Below are positions 11,450 to 23,742 of a stretch of 64,000 nucleotides of DNA, one piece after another. The DNA is from Fragum whitleyi (Eukaryota > Mollusca > Bivalvia > Cardiida > Cardiidae), in contig OX411544.1 of the NCBI GenBank assembly GCA_948146395.1, positions 87,753,632-87,817,631 of the forward strand. The letters are read 5' to 3'. Position numbers and translations under genes: made by a program. Each line of letters opens with the position of its first letter. Position 1 is the stretch's first letter. The notes beneath the pieces were generated by a model that was given only the letters and a program-made list of their open reading frames with translations, was not told where the DNA came from and searched no databases.

Positions 11450-13156
11450 TAGGGCTGTCACACCTTAACGTTTTAGCCAGCGTGTGCGGAACGTGTTTGA
11501 TTTTTTATAACACGCTGCGAACACGTCGGGTACGCTATGGACACGTTCCGCACACGCTATCGGCACGCTGTAACACGTTGGCACACGTTGCGATACGCTG
11601 AGTATCTCATAAAATTTTGGGCATGCTTAAAATTTCTCAGCGTGTGCCGAACGTGTTGGAACACGCTCCGCACACGTTCCGCACACGTTCCGAACACGCT
11701 CAGTACGCTAGAGACACGCTAGGAGCTCGTTCACTTACGCTACGGACACGCTAGAAACACGTTCGCCAAAAGTTTAACGTGCTTCGAGCGTGTCTCCAGC
11801 GTACTGGGAACGTGTGCATAGCGTGTCTTCAGCGTACTGAACGTGTATCTAGCGCGTTGCCAGCGAGTTCACAGCGTGTTTCTGGCGTATGACAGCGTTT
11901 CAGTTTTCAATGAAAATACAAAAGTTCCGCTGTATGTTTGTCTTGAATTTCTACCATCAGCTTCTCGTAAATAAATAAATTTGTGCATGTACGTGTTTAT
12001 GACCCTTTTGACATGTTCATATCTGCATGTTTCCTCATGACCAGTCTAAGAATGACTTGAAAGTTCGATTATAATAAGCATTCTCTATATTTGATGAACG
12101 ATTTCGTGCAAGTCATATAAATAAAACGTATGTTATGTAATGTTATGTTATAAGCTGTTTGTCTTTTCTTCCATATAAATCCTTTACGGATTTTCTTAAT
12201 TCCTTAGATTGTCGATGTGGAGAATGTAGCCTAAATATGCATTAAACATTGCGTTTATAACTTTACAAGTGCGTCTGCTCTTTGGTTAGAATAACAATAC
12301 GTTCGCTATAATACAAACATTCATTCTTCTCATTTGATCATTATCATTATACCAAAAAGACAAGTACATCGTTGTACTTAGTGGACATAATATAAGACGT
12401 GTTTTACTTTATTCTGTTCTGTTCAGAATATTTGATTCTATTATATGTACTACAAGTTAGATATTTGGTACACCTTCTCCCCCTTAATATAGGACTAGCT
12501 ATTCTAGATTAAGAGAGGTTGTAGAAAGTCATCCTACATGGTAGAGCATATGGAGGAAGAAAGGAGTGCATTATGAAAAGTAGTTCCTTACCCTTTCGCA
12601 ATATTTTTCGAGTGAAAAGTACTAGAAGCTTTAATCAGCCTGTAATCTTATAAGTTTGTTATATGCATGTTTTCATATGTAACAGGTGCTAGTGTATTTT
12701 TCTTTTCGTCTTTTCCTATTTTTCTTTTACATGAACCAACATACTTTGAATTTGAATATGTGTAGTGGCCGGTGGCCTGTTTATATATTAAAAGAATGAA
12801 TTTAAAGTGGTAATTTCTTGCAGAACTTATATTTACATCCAAAACACGCTGCGAACACGTTATAACACGCTAGAAGCGCGTTACAAACACGCTAAGTACG
12901 TTCTGAGGACGTTACGAGAACGTTGGACACACGCTCAAGAACGTTGGTATACGCTGACATACGCTATCAACACGTTCTGGACACGTTTCTCACGCGTTAC
13001 TCACACGTTCAAACTCGCTATGAACACGCTACAAGCGCGTCGTGAATTGACAAAAAGAAAATGTTGGTCAGCGTATGCCGACGTTTTGCGGACTTAGTCG
13101 TTTTCTCAAACGCGTTAGGCACACGCTGGCTAAAACGTTGAGGTGTGACAGGGCCA
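11450..13156. mobile_element. Harbinger-like non-autonomous element with ACACGYT arrays
   Basis: Terminal inverted repeats of about 38 bp (TAGGGCTGTCACACCTTAAC at the left; the right end is complementary with a few differences) are flanked by TTA on both sides (11447-11449 and 13157-13159), the target duplication typical of PIF/Harbinger elements. Inside each end lie long runs of ACACGTT/ACACGCT heptamers at roughly 10-11-bp spacing (about 11480-11900 and 12840-13130). The centre (11910-12835) is plain AT-rich sequence with no transposase. Thr/Arg-rich open frames in the arrays (for example 12807-13097) simply reflect the repeat. Confidence 0.8.
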
Positions 13157-13263
13157 TTACACATGTGTTAGACCATAATCTAAATGACGTCAATAAATAA
13201 TAATCTGTTCTAGATGATTCCATTTAAGACTAGCAAATCTGATCCTCGTCCAGCATTGAAATA

Positions 13264-13687
13264 CAGTTAGTTGCATCGTGAAATTGCCATTTAACTCAAT
13301 TAAAACCATTCTAAGCACTCCATTCATTCATTCCAGACACTCACTGAAACCATTCAAAGACGCTCAAACCAATTGAAAAACATAGAATCAACAACGTCAT
13401 CCAATATAAATTTAGATAGAGAAAAATCGTGATTTCTCAAACATCATTCAGATTGTTAGCGTCTCACAGGCTCTTGAAGAAATAGGAAGCTATATATACA
13501 ACTCGGTATATACTTTATTAAAGGGAGGTAATTAATATCACAAATTTTGTTCACCCTGAACAAAATTTGAGAAATATGATTACCTCCCATTAAATTCACT
13601 CAAAACTCGCTCCACACACTCATTCAAGTTCATTCCTAAATCATTCCAAAACCATTCACCTTGTCAATTTCACGATGTTGTTAATTG
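13264..13687 (-). mobile_element. MITE-A copy (reverse)
   Basis: TA-flanked at both ends. Starts CAGTTAGTTGCATCGTGAAA and ends GTCAATTTCACGATG...GTTAATTG. It contains the internal GGGAGGTAAT...ATTACCTCCC palindrome. Confidence 0.8.
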
Positions 13688-13779
13688 TAGTCTCGCTTAA
13701 TAATAATTCTATTCTGGACTCGGTTCAGATCAGATTGACTCTAATATAATCTCGTGACAGATCTTATGTATGATTGATT

Positions 13780-14293
13780 TTGCAATAGTTTTGGAATGAA
13801 TTGAATGAGTGTGTGGAGCGAGTTTTGAATGAAATTAAAGGGAGGTAATCCAATATAGCTAGTTTTGTTCATGATGAACACAATTAGCACTATTTACATG
13901 TATCACACCCCTTTAATAAAATATACGAACTTTTCTGTTTGTGTGTCTTCTTGGACATAGGGGTCCGAAATAACCCCCTACCACCATATAGACTAATAAT
14001 ATAAACGGTTTATATTATTAGTCTGTATGATGTTGGGGGTTATTTCGGACCCCTATGTTCTTGGACCAATCAGAAAACTTGAAAATCCACACCAGTCAAT
14101 AAAATCGTAGATAAATTTGATCGAATGAAGTGTTGATCGTCTTAAACGATTTCGAAATATTTCTAAATGATTTTGGAGCGATTTTGATCGATTTGAGTGA
14201 GTGTTTGGAATGAATGAATGGAGCGATGAGTGAGGGATTTGGAATGTTTTTATCGAGATGAATGTAAATTTCGAGGTGAAACTAACTGTATAA
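13780..14293 (+). mobile_element. MITE-A copy interrupted by a hAT-like MITE
   Basis: Left half (TGAATGAGTGTGTGGAGCGA, GGGAGGTAATCC palindrome) and right half (GAGTGAGTGTTTGGAATGAA...AACTGTA) are split by the 102-bp insertion at 13956. Confidence 0.7.
13956..14057. mobile_element. 102-bp palindromic hAT-like MITE with 8-bp target duplication
   Basis: Near-perfect palindrome with ends CATAGGGGTCCGAAATAACC and its complement, meeting at ATAAACGGTTTAT. TTCTTGGA is repeated exactly on both sides (13948-13955 and 14058-14065). Eight-base target duplications and CA...TG ends are hAT hallmarks. Confidence 0.88.
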
Positions 14294-14411
14294 AGTGGAG
14301 TGTTAAGAACGTCTTTGAAATTAACTTTTTTTGTCCGAGAAAAGATTCTATACTTTTATAACATATGAGCCTGTGCGTGAGATTTCCAACAATTTCAAAT
14401 ATGCACAAAGC

Positions 14412-14459
14412 AAAGACTCTGACCAGCCTGTGCACCCGTACAGTCTGACCAGAGTCTTC
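14412..14459. repeat. Short palindrome AAGACTCTGACCAG
   Basis: AAGACTCTG(A)CCAG and CTGACCAGAGTCTT flank a short loop. It resembles the inner palindrome of the 14940 element. Confidence 0.55.
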
Positions 14460-14939
14460 ACTATGCATCTAATAGATTGATAAGGTCTCAAAGTATCTGT
14501 TGGCCATCAGATAACTTTATATTTACAGTATATGGCTTTCAACGCTACTCAATGTTTGCACCGCATGAACATTTCAAATTGTTGGAAATGTCATGCACAT
14601 GCTTATATATAGTTTAATTCTTTGAGATTTGTCAATGATAATCATAATAAAAAGGAAACCCCAAGACAGAAACTATAATAAACAATATTTATTGACAGAA
14701 ATGAAAAATAATTAAAGACAAGGTAACAAAATTACAAAACAATGCCTAAAATATAAAACCCTTAAATTTAATTCATATTTAAAATTATCTTAGTCCATTG
14801 ACCATAATAAACCAATACATCTTAATCATTTGTACGAACAAATTCCAAAAATGAACCTTCTTCACAGTCGGACAATTTAAATTGAATTCATGGATAGAAA
14901 GCGCTATACAAAAGTGTATCAAGAATTTCTTTGATAAAT

Positions 14940-15198
14940 GTGACCCGTCATGCGAAAAGGGACTATCTTGGAACTCTGTAACATAAACATTTGAAAACGG
15001 GATTGGTTCTAGTACATAACAACCAGAGGTCGCATTTGAAAAATTATTTCGCTGGTAGGTAGATTGAACATTCAAGATTCAGAAAATAAGCACTTTGCAA
15101 AAAGTTTCGAGCCTAGTCAGTCTGCACATACCGCGCAGTCTGACTAGGGTCGACACTTTACGCACTGCACAGGTGGTCCCTTTCGCTTGACGGGTCAC
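14940..15198. mobile_element. 259-bp MITE with GTGACCCGTCA termini
   Basis: GTGACCCGTCATGCGAAAAG at the left is matched by CTTTCGCTTGACGGGTCAC at the right. An inner palindrome (CCTAGTCAGTCTGC / GCAGTCTGACTAGG) lies at 15112-15150. Fragments with the same motifs lie near 38500-38575 and 39625-39715. Confidence 0.7.
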
Positions 15199-15291
15199 AG
15201 ATGCGATCAATACCGGTATTCTCTTCATGACTCATCGGAGTGAGATGAAACTTAAGTAATAACTTTGGAAAATGTATTTACTTACACAATA

Positions 15292-15721
15292 CAATTAAAA
15301 AATTAGTGAAATTGAGACTCATTCCGATCAAAACTACTTAGCGCTCAATTCCTTCACTTATTCCAAACACTCACTCAAATCCATCTAAAACGCACAAAAA
15401 TGTTTAGAAAAACATTTCGAAATCTCAATGACGATATTTACCAATTCAGATCGATCAAATAATTCTACGATTTTGTGGCTGGTCTAGATTTCAAGTGTTT
15501 ATTGTTGCATAGGCACACAAAAAGAAAATTACACATGTACGTACATTCTATTAAATGGAGGTAATAAATAAAGCTTATTTTGTTCACCTTGAACAAAATT
15601 TAAAGATATTGGTTTACCTTCATTGAATTTAACTCAAAACTAGCTCCACACACTAATTCAGTTTCACTCCAAAATCATTACAAAATCATCAATCTTGTCA
15701 ATTTCACGATGATCCCAACTG
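15292..15721 (-). mobile_element. MITE-A copy (reverse), diverged
   Basis: TA at both borders. The left end is eroded (CAATTAAAAAATTAGTGAAA) and the right end reads GTCAATTTCACGATG...AACTG. The internal GGAGGTAATAA hairpin is present. Confidence 0.7.
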
Positions 15722-15784
15722 TACATAGAGGATAATGGTTTAATTCAGTGTGAGAACGACTTTTATTTGAGTAAATAACATAAA

Positions 15785-15975
15785 TGTTATAAACCGCTTT
15801 GGAATATCGACCCGTTTTGGAATTTCTTGGTATTCCAAAGCGGTTCGATCCGTCTCAAGACGGTTCACCTTTTCTACCCGTAATTGTTATAAACCGCTTT
15901 GGAATATCGATCCGTTTTGGAATTTCTTGGTATTCCAAAGCGGTTCGATCCGTCTCAAGACGGTTCATCTATTTT
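15785..15975. repeat. Two ~100-bp tandem units of a TTTGGAAT palindrome
   Basis: TGTTATAAACCGCTTTGGAA starts at 15785 and again at 15885. Within a unit, CGCTTTGGAATA pairs with TATTCCAAAGCG, then CCGTCTCAAGACGG forms its own hairpin. The family recurs inverted at 20958. Confidence 0.8.
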
Positions 15976-17185
15976 TATTCTTAATCCAAGTTAAATGATA
16001 AGCTTATTGTGTATCTCTTTATACCCCCTATGGGTTTTATTACCATGTTAATTCCAAGTATGACAGTTACCATTATTGGTCAACTTTACCCAATATACAT
16101 TGCGCATATACACTACTGTAAATAAGTACTTCTGAATAATATTGAACATTAAAAATATCCGATTAATGAACTATCACACCCACACAAAAAAGAAAATAAT
16201 AAAATATAAGTATTAAAATTGAACAAATTGAAAGGGAATTTAAATGCATAAAATCATTACTGCAGGAATTTGGAATTAAATAAAGCTGTTGGAAAGAGAT
16301 CGACATTCTATCCCTTTTTCAGTAGCTTGCTTTCACTATTCGAAAATTCTATTCGGCTTTTATTCCGCAACAAAATTACCAAAAGTTTTTTTGCCTATAA
16401 TTATTTTTTATCCAATGGGTTTATTAGCAAGATAGAAATTTTAAGTAGTATTCCGAATGATTATTTCTTATTCTTAGTACTAATCTCAGATTAGGAAATA
16501 AATCTTGACCTATCATTTCGAAATTGATTGATTGTCAAAAAGCATAATTTTAGAATCATAAATATTTTAAGATACGTCATGCAAAAAAGGTACTATATCG
16601 GTTCATAGTTATTTAACTACATGTATCTGAATTTGTTGAATGGTAATGTGCATTAAGTTTCGATCCCATTCAGTCTGCGCAGTACACGTGGTTTAGCTAG
16701 GATAGACACATAGGCTTCGACAAAATAGCCCCTTTTTGCCCAATGTATAAAACTTCTCTTCATAAGGAAATCGAATGTAAAAAACAATACTAACCTCTGC
16801 ATATGTGTATCTAGCAATCAACATAGAATATACAATGTGATTAAGAAAGGGACAATTGAAAGCGATTGATAACCAATTTTATAACCTACTTCTTTTACCC
16901 TTTGTTAACTTTTTTTTTTAAACAGTTTCCTTTAAATTCATTATTAACAAATAATGTTCAAAACAATTGAAATGCTCCGAAAATCCAATTTATATCATAT
17001 ATGGATTTTTCCTCTTCAATAAATCAAATTAGAAGATAAAATCTACGTATCAAATTGGACTATTGCTTTTCTAGCGTATTCTTGGATCTTAAATGAAAAA
17101 GAAATAAATTTCAGAATATTGAATATCTTTAATTGGAGAACATGATCCTTTTGAAATATAAAGTACGTATGAGTTTCATGATGTC
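15976..17185. other. Intergenic, nothing recognised
   Basis: AT-rich. A 74-codon open frame at 16270-16494 has no recognisable features. A GTCATGCAAAAAAGG fragment near 16577 weakly recalls the 14940 element. Confidence 0.4.
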
Positions 17186-17189
17186 ACAC

Positions 17190-17560
17190 ATTAGTTGGGT
17201 TTTTTGACCCCCCCCCCCTTAAGGTTATTAGTAAATGAGTATAATCTGTTCGTCTGCCTGTCCGTCTCGACGCAAGTAGACCCTACGTCTGTCCGTCCGT
17301 GCTCATGGTATGAACGCAACTCCTCATACAATTTAGGACGGATTTTGCTGAAATTTTCATAGCGTTCCTTGACACATAACCTCGCACATATTGTCGAAAT
17401 TTGGGGATATTCTCCCGGACAAATATTTTGGCAGCAAATTTTGTGCCTTCAGCTCTCCTTTCATTCCCAAGAACTTTTGTACGGTTTATAACTCAAGCAA
17501 CTTAAGTTATCCACCTTGATATTTAAATAAGTTGCAGTTTTAAAATGTAACGCATGCCTG
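17190..17560. repeat. Probable Helentron-type fragment with GTCCGTC microsatellite
   Basis: A C-run (17210-17218), then CTGTCCGTCTCGACG...GTCTGTCCGTCCGTG and non-coding sequence of the type seen inside H1 and H7 ('CCTCATACAATTTAGGACGG'). No ends found. Confidence 0.4.
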
Positions 17561-17576
17561 ATTTCAATTATAATAA

Positions 17577-17821
17577 AATGGAGGAAAGTGAGCGAGAGAG
17601 TAAGAGAAGAAAGAAAGAAAAAGGAAAGATAGGGAGAAAGAGAGAGAAAGAGTGAGAGATAGAGGGGGGAGAGAGAGAGAGTGTGAGACAGACAGAGAGG
17701 GAGAGAGAGAGAAAGAAGGAGGGAAGGAGAGAGAGAGACAGACAGACAGAGGGTGAGAGAGAAGGGGGAAAGAGAGAGGAGAGAGAGAAAGAGAGAGAGA
17801 GAGAGAGGGGGGGAGAGAAAG
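17577..17821. repeat. Purine-rich (GA)n tract
   Basis: About 245 bp almost purely G and A on the plus strand (GAGAGA with GGG and AAAGA variants). Both strands stay open across it only because of composition. Confidence 0.9.
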
Positions 17822-17899
17822 ACATATTTCAGACTGAGCTTACTAGGCTCAGCATATATTATATTGTAGTCATTGTAGAGATAGCTCCTACCGTTTAAA

Positions 17900-18334
17900 A
17901 ATTGATTTCAGTTCGATTTATTTTATTTCTTTTTCTTTTATTTGGAGAATCTGCATTTGGCTTTCTGTCGTACTACAACATTTCTAACCTATCAGTAGCA
18001 TATTAGGAGTGTTCAGTAAAAAGGCGAAAAGGTGCTGTCAACGGAAAACTCACATGGCGAATACCACGAAGTTTATTTCTGATGTTGAATTAATCTATTC
18101 ACGAATTTTCAATAAAATCCGATTTTTGTTTCTTTTTAATGATACAATTACATGTTATATAGGCGTGTCTTCGCTAATAGGCGTGTCTTCGCTAATCCGG
18201 ACTGATGTACGTCAGTCAATTTCTTTTGTCTATCTTGCAGACTAGCACATGTATTTCAAATTTGAATTGATTGAAAGGTGTCAAAACTACGATCATATAG
18301 TGCAAATACATGTGCAAGATAAAACAATTCAATT
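17900..18334. other. Intergenic
   Basis: AT-rich. One 18-bp duplication (TAGGCGTGTCTTCGCTAA, twice near 18160-18196); otherwise nothing recognised. Confidence 0.4.
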
Positions 18335-18434
18335 AGGAGATAGGCATTTAAACTAAAGATGTAGTCTTCCAATATATATATATATTGGAAGACTACATCT
18401 TAAGTTTAAATGCCTATCCTATATATATATATAT
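18335..18434. repeat. Palindrome around (AT)n
   Basis: GATAGGCATTTAAACT...GTAGTCTTCCAA and its complement meet at an AT repeat; a second AT repeat follows at 18421-18434. Confidence 0.75.
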
Positions 18435-18770
18435 AGAAATTAAGTTTTTTTTGATTAAAGAAAACGGTTAAAAGAAAAGAAATTCCAATTTGGTTACCCC
18501 CTTTTTGGAATCGACTGATTTGGAAAGAAAAACTATAACTTTGAAATGTATCGATAATCAGGTCATTTTGATAAAAATACGAAGTTAATAACTTATATTT
18601 AATTTGTTTAATATGTGAAGCAGTGTGATATCAGAAAAAGTAAATTTTAAGAATTTTATTTAAATTCAATTCTCGATCAAGGAAGAAAGAGGCAAAGTAA
18701 ACACAAATCAAACATTTTCTCCGTGGAATAAAAGCAAGTTAGTTAGTATAATCGCTCGCTTATAAGCTAG

Positions 18771-19351
<581 letters not shown>

Positions 19352-20301
19352 GTGTGATATTATCAAATAAAGCATTCATTGACAAAACCCGGATTCTTTT
19401 TATATTATTCGACATGAGGTGTTTAATAAATGTACAATGCATTTGTTCTGTAATGCATGACTCTCACCTTGACAAGTATACGATTTAGAAGTAATAGATG
19501 CACTAATGTAAAGCCATTTCCGATTAGTGTTTCAATACAATGCGTGAAAAGCAACAGAAATTATGTTTTACATTTCTTAGGTATAAAAGAAAACGAAATC
19601 TTGGTTTGTGAGCAAGTATTAAGGTCCATATATATTTCATGTTTCTCAGGTTGTTCATGGCATTTTTCTACAATACAAAGATATTTGACAGACTGTATAG
19701 ACAGGGATCATCCTGTACGATTGTGCAATATGATCTCAGCATACGTTGCGTGCTTTCTGCTCTATTATTGCTAAATCGTGAGCCAGACTCATTAAAATGT
19801 CCGAATACATGTAATTGGCAATATGTTTGAAACACAGTCTAAAATTAACAGTCTAAACTTAATTAAGTTAGGAATAGTGTATAGAAGAGGTATTTTTTTC
19901 TCTCTCTTTTTTTTTTTTTTTTTTTTTTTGAAAGCCAAGTTTAAATGAACAGATCATTACTTTTAAATTTAGCTAATTGAATTTATAATATTCATTATTT
20001 GAATCAATTTGAAAAAAAAAAAGTTAAAGAGATAAGCAGCATATTCTAAATATCTAAATTACGACTATTTCAGAAATTAATTAAAGTTATAATTTGTGAG
20101 GAAAGGTTATCGTACATTTATTACTTAGAATTATAGGTTAACAAAAAATACAAATGTATATATATTTTTTAAACTAAATTAGAAATTTCAAGTTGCGTCA
20201 AGTTAATATAAAAAGGCAAGAATAAAGAGATATAATTAAATAACAAATCTTAGTTCATTGTTGTTAAAATGAATTAAAATGAATTGTTAATTAATGACTA
20301 A
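19352..20301. other. Intergenic
   Basis: AT-rich, with a long T-run near 19908-19929. Open frames of 63-105 codons show no motif. Nothing recognised. Confidence 0.4.
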
Positions 20302-20474
20302 ACAAGAGCTGTCACTGTAAGATGACAATGCCCCCGACACCGCTTTGATTTAGAAGTTATGGCCAATGTTAAAGTTTTTGGACGGAATGACGGACGGACG
20401 GACGGACGGACAGACGGACGGACAGACGGACGGACGGACAAGTCAAATTTATGATGCCTCCCTATCGGGGGCAT
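20302..20474 (-). mobile_element. Compact Helentron-like element H3 (173 bp)
   Basis: On the minus strand it begins ATGCCCCCGATAGGGAGGC after a T-run, carries a (GTCC)n/(GTCT)n microsatellite, then TCGGGGGCA, a hairpin (TGTCA...TGACA) and CTCTTGT. It has the ends and microsatellite of H1/H2 without the long array. Confidence 0.7.
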
Positions 20475-20957
20475 AAAAATTTATAAAATCAAATTCCAAT
20501 AAATTCGTGAAATAAAAAAAAATATGGAAATATATTTGTAGAAAATATGTTCTCAAAAAGGAAATATATTGTGAAAACAAAAACGCATAATCTGCTGCAT
20601 GTATATCTCTAACAAGAAACTTTGAATACACAAAGGTCATTAAAATCATAACGCGTTGTCAATTGCATATCTCATGAGGAATAAACCTAGACATTTTAAA
20701 CTGACTACTCATTTACTGTGTTTAAGTCTAAAGTCATCGTCATTATTTAACTGACTGCTCATCATTCTGTCAATATTCTTATTTATACAGAGTATCCCGA
20801 GATACAGAGTTTGCCATAAATTACACATTTTACATAATTTTTCCTTTTTAATAAGCATTATTATCATTTATTTCAAGATACTTACCTAACTTGCACTTTT
20901 TTATTATTTATTTCCTAAGAAAACTCTGTTATTTTTCATTTTTCAAAATGATATTCT
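20475..20957. other. Intergenic
   Basis: AT-rich. TTTAACTGACTRCTCAT is repeated near 20697 and 20747. Nothing else recognised. Confidence 0.35.
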
Positions 20958-21053
20958 CGTCAAACCGTCTCGAGACGGATCGATCGGGCTTGGAATTCCA
21001 AAACGGAGAGCGAGCCGTCTCGAGACGGTTAGTATTCCAAAACGGTTTATAAC
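20958..21053. repeat. Inverted copy of the TTTGGAAT palindrome family
   Basis: Contains ACCGTCTCGAGACGG twice and ends TATTCCAAAACGGTTTATAA, matching the reverse of the 15785 unit. Confidence 0.7.
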
Positions 21054-21059
21054 ATAAGC

Positions 21060-21420
21060 TTTATCTACACGAATGGTCACTAGTGAAAATATTGCTTTTG
21101 TTGTTCACGAAATGAATTTCTCGATGTTACACAAAAAAAAACGAACGATAATTTTATTTCTATAGGCGGGAATGGATAGAATGTGAACATTTTAGGACAA
21201 ATTTTATTAAAGCGCGTCATTTTGCACGTGATTGCCCTGCAATTCCACGAAGTCATTTGTTTATTTTTTCCGCGTTGATAACGCCAAATACAGTAAAATT
21301 TACGAAAGTTGAGTAAAAAGATTCTTTGGTATTTAACTATTCTTGCGGTGAAATTAACAAGTGATAATCTGTTGTTAATTCTCGATGTTTAACAAAAAAC
21401 ATTCAACAAATTGGTTCTGT
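21060..21420. repeat. Repeat C, copy 1
   Basis: TTGTTGTTCACGAAATGAA, then AAAGCGCGTCATTTTGCACG, then AACAAGTGATAATCTGTTG match 33360-33730 in the same order. A dispersed element, probably a DNA transposon, with ends unresolved. Confidence 0.55.
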
Positions 21421-21741
21421 AAACAAATCGCCACCACGGGAACCGAGTTATATTCTTCCAGTGGCCTGTTTCTTCAAAACACTTAGGACGTATTTTTGTC
21501 TTACCTATGACTGACCACATATTTACTTCAAAAACCATGTATCACTAATCTATCAATAACTATGTCAATTGATTGTTGTTGTTACTGGATAGAAAGTCAT
21601 CAGTAAGACAAAAATATGTCCTAAATGTTTTGATGAAACTGGCCCCAGGGTACTATTTTGTAATCACTTTTCGACAAAAAAATAATAAATAAATAAACAG
21701 AACATGTAAAGCCGTGCAAACACAATAGCCTTAAAAAGCAC

Positions 21742-22456
21742 ACCAAGAGGACCATGATGGTCCGAGATCGCTCACCCGAGTCTATTTGATCCCTGGAACA
21801 TCACATTAATTAAATAGACAGATGTCAACAAGGAGACACTTTCTAAAAAAAGATCAATACCATGAAATGTTTTCAGCCGAGAGCAGGACAGATATGTCTT
21901 TTTGCTCTTTGATTCTATGTAAAAAGGGTTGCACCAATGTGGAGCCCAAGAATGACCCAAGGGTCTTAATATGAACAAACTTGGTAGAAGCTCACTTGGT
22001 GATGCTTCATACCAAATACAAAAGCTGTCTGCCATCTAGTTTCAGAGAAGAAGATTTTTTAAGTCTTTCGCCCTTTGATTTCATGTAAAAAGGGTTGCGC
22101 CCGGGTGGAGCCCAAATATAACCCCAGGGTCTTGATATGAACAAACTTGGAAGAGGTTCACTAGATGTTGCTACATACCAAATATGAAAGCTGTCTGCCT
22201 TCTGGTTTCAGAGAAGAAGATTTTTGAAGAATTTCATATTTTCACCCTTTTGTTAAGGGTAAAGGGAAAGTTATGAGTGGATTTCATTTATTTTAACAAC
22301 TTTGGTAGAGCTTGACCCAAGAAACATCCCTGCCAAGTTTCATCAAGATTGGTCCACTGGTTAAGGAGGAGAAGATGTTTAAAAAAATTGGACGACGCAC
22401 GACGCTAGACGGACGACGGACATTCTACGATAACAATAGCTCACCTGCACAATTAC
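21742..22456 (-). mobile_element. Helentron-like element H4 with two ~183-bp units
   Basis: The left edge (3' end) shows ACCAAGAGG and the perfect hairpin GGACCATgATGGTCC, then CGCTCACCCGAG. Two tandem units (GTAAAAAGGGTTGC at about 21918 and 22087), a GACGACGGAC microsatellite and CAATAGCTCACCTG at the right follow. The 5' hairpin is eroded, so the right border is approximate. The 94-codon plus-strand frame inside is not conserved between units. Confidence 0.65.
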
Positions 22457-23621
22457 TTACTCGTGTTTCAAAGGTTCAGTTGATGAGTTCATTGCTGGTT
22501 GTTGGTGAAATTCTACCATGCTTAAAGGTCGAAATGTTTTTTTGTCTTTTTTTCACAGAATCAATATTACTTCGAGGTTCTAAAAATGATTACTAATAGG
22601 CACCGATTCACTGATATTTACAGACTATATTACAATTCAACAAAAAGTGTTGCAAAACGTTTTTGACTATGTAAATTTACACACAAGTGTACATATTTAC
22701 TTCTTGTATTATGTGTACATAAGTAGACAAGTATTATGTAACAGACATATATAAATACACCAAAAGCTTATCATTTGAAAGCATTCTCTTTAGTTTTCAA
22801 TATCATTCCAGGTTTCAAAATCAAATATACATGTATTCGAATCATTGAAATATTGAACGTTTTAAGGAGGAAATCTTCTCTGAACAAATTCTAAAAGTTC
22901 TTTTTACTATGGGGGTAAACTGCTAAATGTACATTGGTTACTTCCCTAACAAGGAATTCTTTCAAATAAATATATGCGTCTCCTTGTGCGAATTGTGTGA
23001 ATATAAACAAATGAATGTTTTTTCGGATAATAACACAAATCTGCTAGATCCAGAATTAGAAGACGCGCCTGGTAAAATGAACCAGCCGTGCGTTCAGGAC
23101 GACAAAACGGTGCAGACTGCTTTCAAATTTTGCCCCGTGTTGCACGTGCATTTGCGTACAAAACAGGATATACTTTGCAAACAGTTTGCCACGTTTTGTT
23201 TTAATGAACTAAGGACTGTATTTTCATGTCAAACTGTATTCATTGAAGTATGCTCATTTTGTACCTCAATTTGAACGGAATATTTTGGTAGGAAATGGGA
23301 CACTACGTGTTATATCGTTTTTTTTTCAATACACACATTATTTTTCGATACAAAAAAAAAGAGAATAAAAAAGATCTTAAACCTTGCAAGTAAAATGCTT
23401 TATATTCATTCCACAGTTTTAGATTGTTCAATAACAGAATTATTGGATAGTAGCAAAAATAGATTGTAGATCATGATAGTCTACGTTTTTTATTTATAAA
23501 ATGCCATAAAATTTGCCGAAGAATAAAGTCAAGTTTTGTTCAGATATTTGCATGCAGTCTATTTACCGGCCTTCATTTACTGCTTCTTCTTCCGACTCCA
23601 TAGAGTGTATCTTATGTGTGA
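22457..23621. other. Intergenic with one dispersed segment
   Basis: Holds a 115-codon plus-strand open frame (22927-23274) without a recognisable domain. Its middle coincides with the dispersed segment at 23085, so I do not call a gene. Confidence 0.35.
23085..23150. repeat. Dispersed segment shared with 59016-59083
   Basis: CGTGCGTTCAGGACGACAAA...GTGCAGACTG...TTGCACGTG aligns with CTGCGTTCAGGATGTCAAAG...GTGCAAACTG...TTGCACGTG. Family unknown. Confidence 0.5.
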
Positions 23622-23742
23622 TTTTGGGGTGTTTTTGAATCGTTTAAGTGAGTGTTGGAATGAATTAATGGAGTGCTGAGTGAACGATTAAGGATGGTAT
23701 TGAATGAGATGAATGTCATTTTCAAGATGCAATTAACTGTAG
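23622..23742 (+). mobile_element. MITE-A right-half fragment
   Basis: GAGTGTTGGAATGAATTAAT...GAGTGCTGAGTGAACGATT...GTCATTTTCAAGATGCAATTAACTGTA, the right terminus of the family. Confidence 0.65.

Noticed and set aside
11386..13097. Thr/Arg-rich open frames near 11386-11722 and 12807-13097
   Set aside because: Translation of the ACACGYT arrays.
17568..17898. Open frames on both strands over the purine tract
   Set aside because: Poly-Arg/Glu and poly-Ser/Leu from (GA)n; no protein features.
22927..23274. 115-codon plus-strand frame as a gene
   Set aside because: No motif or signal peptide, and its centre is a dispersed repeat also found at 59016.
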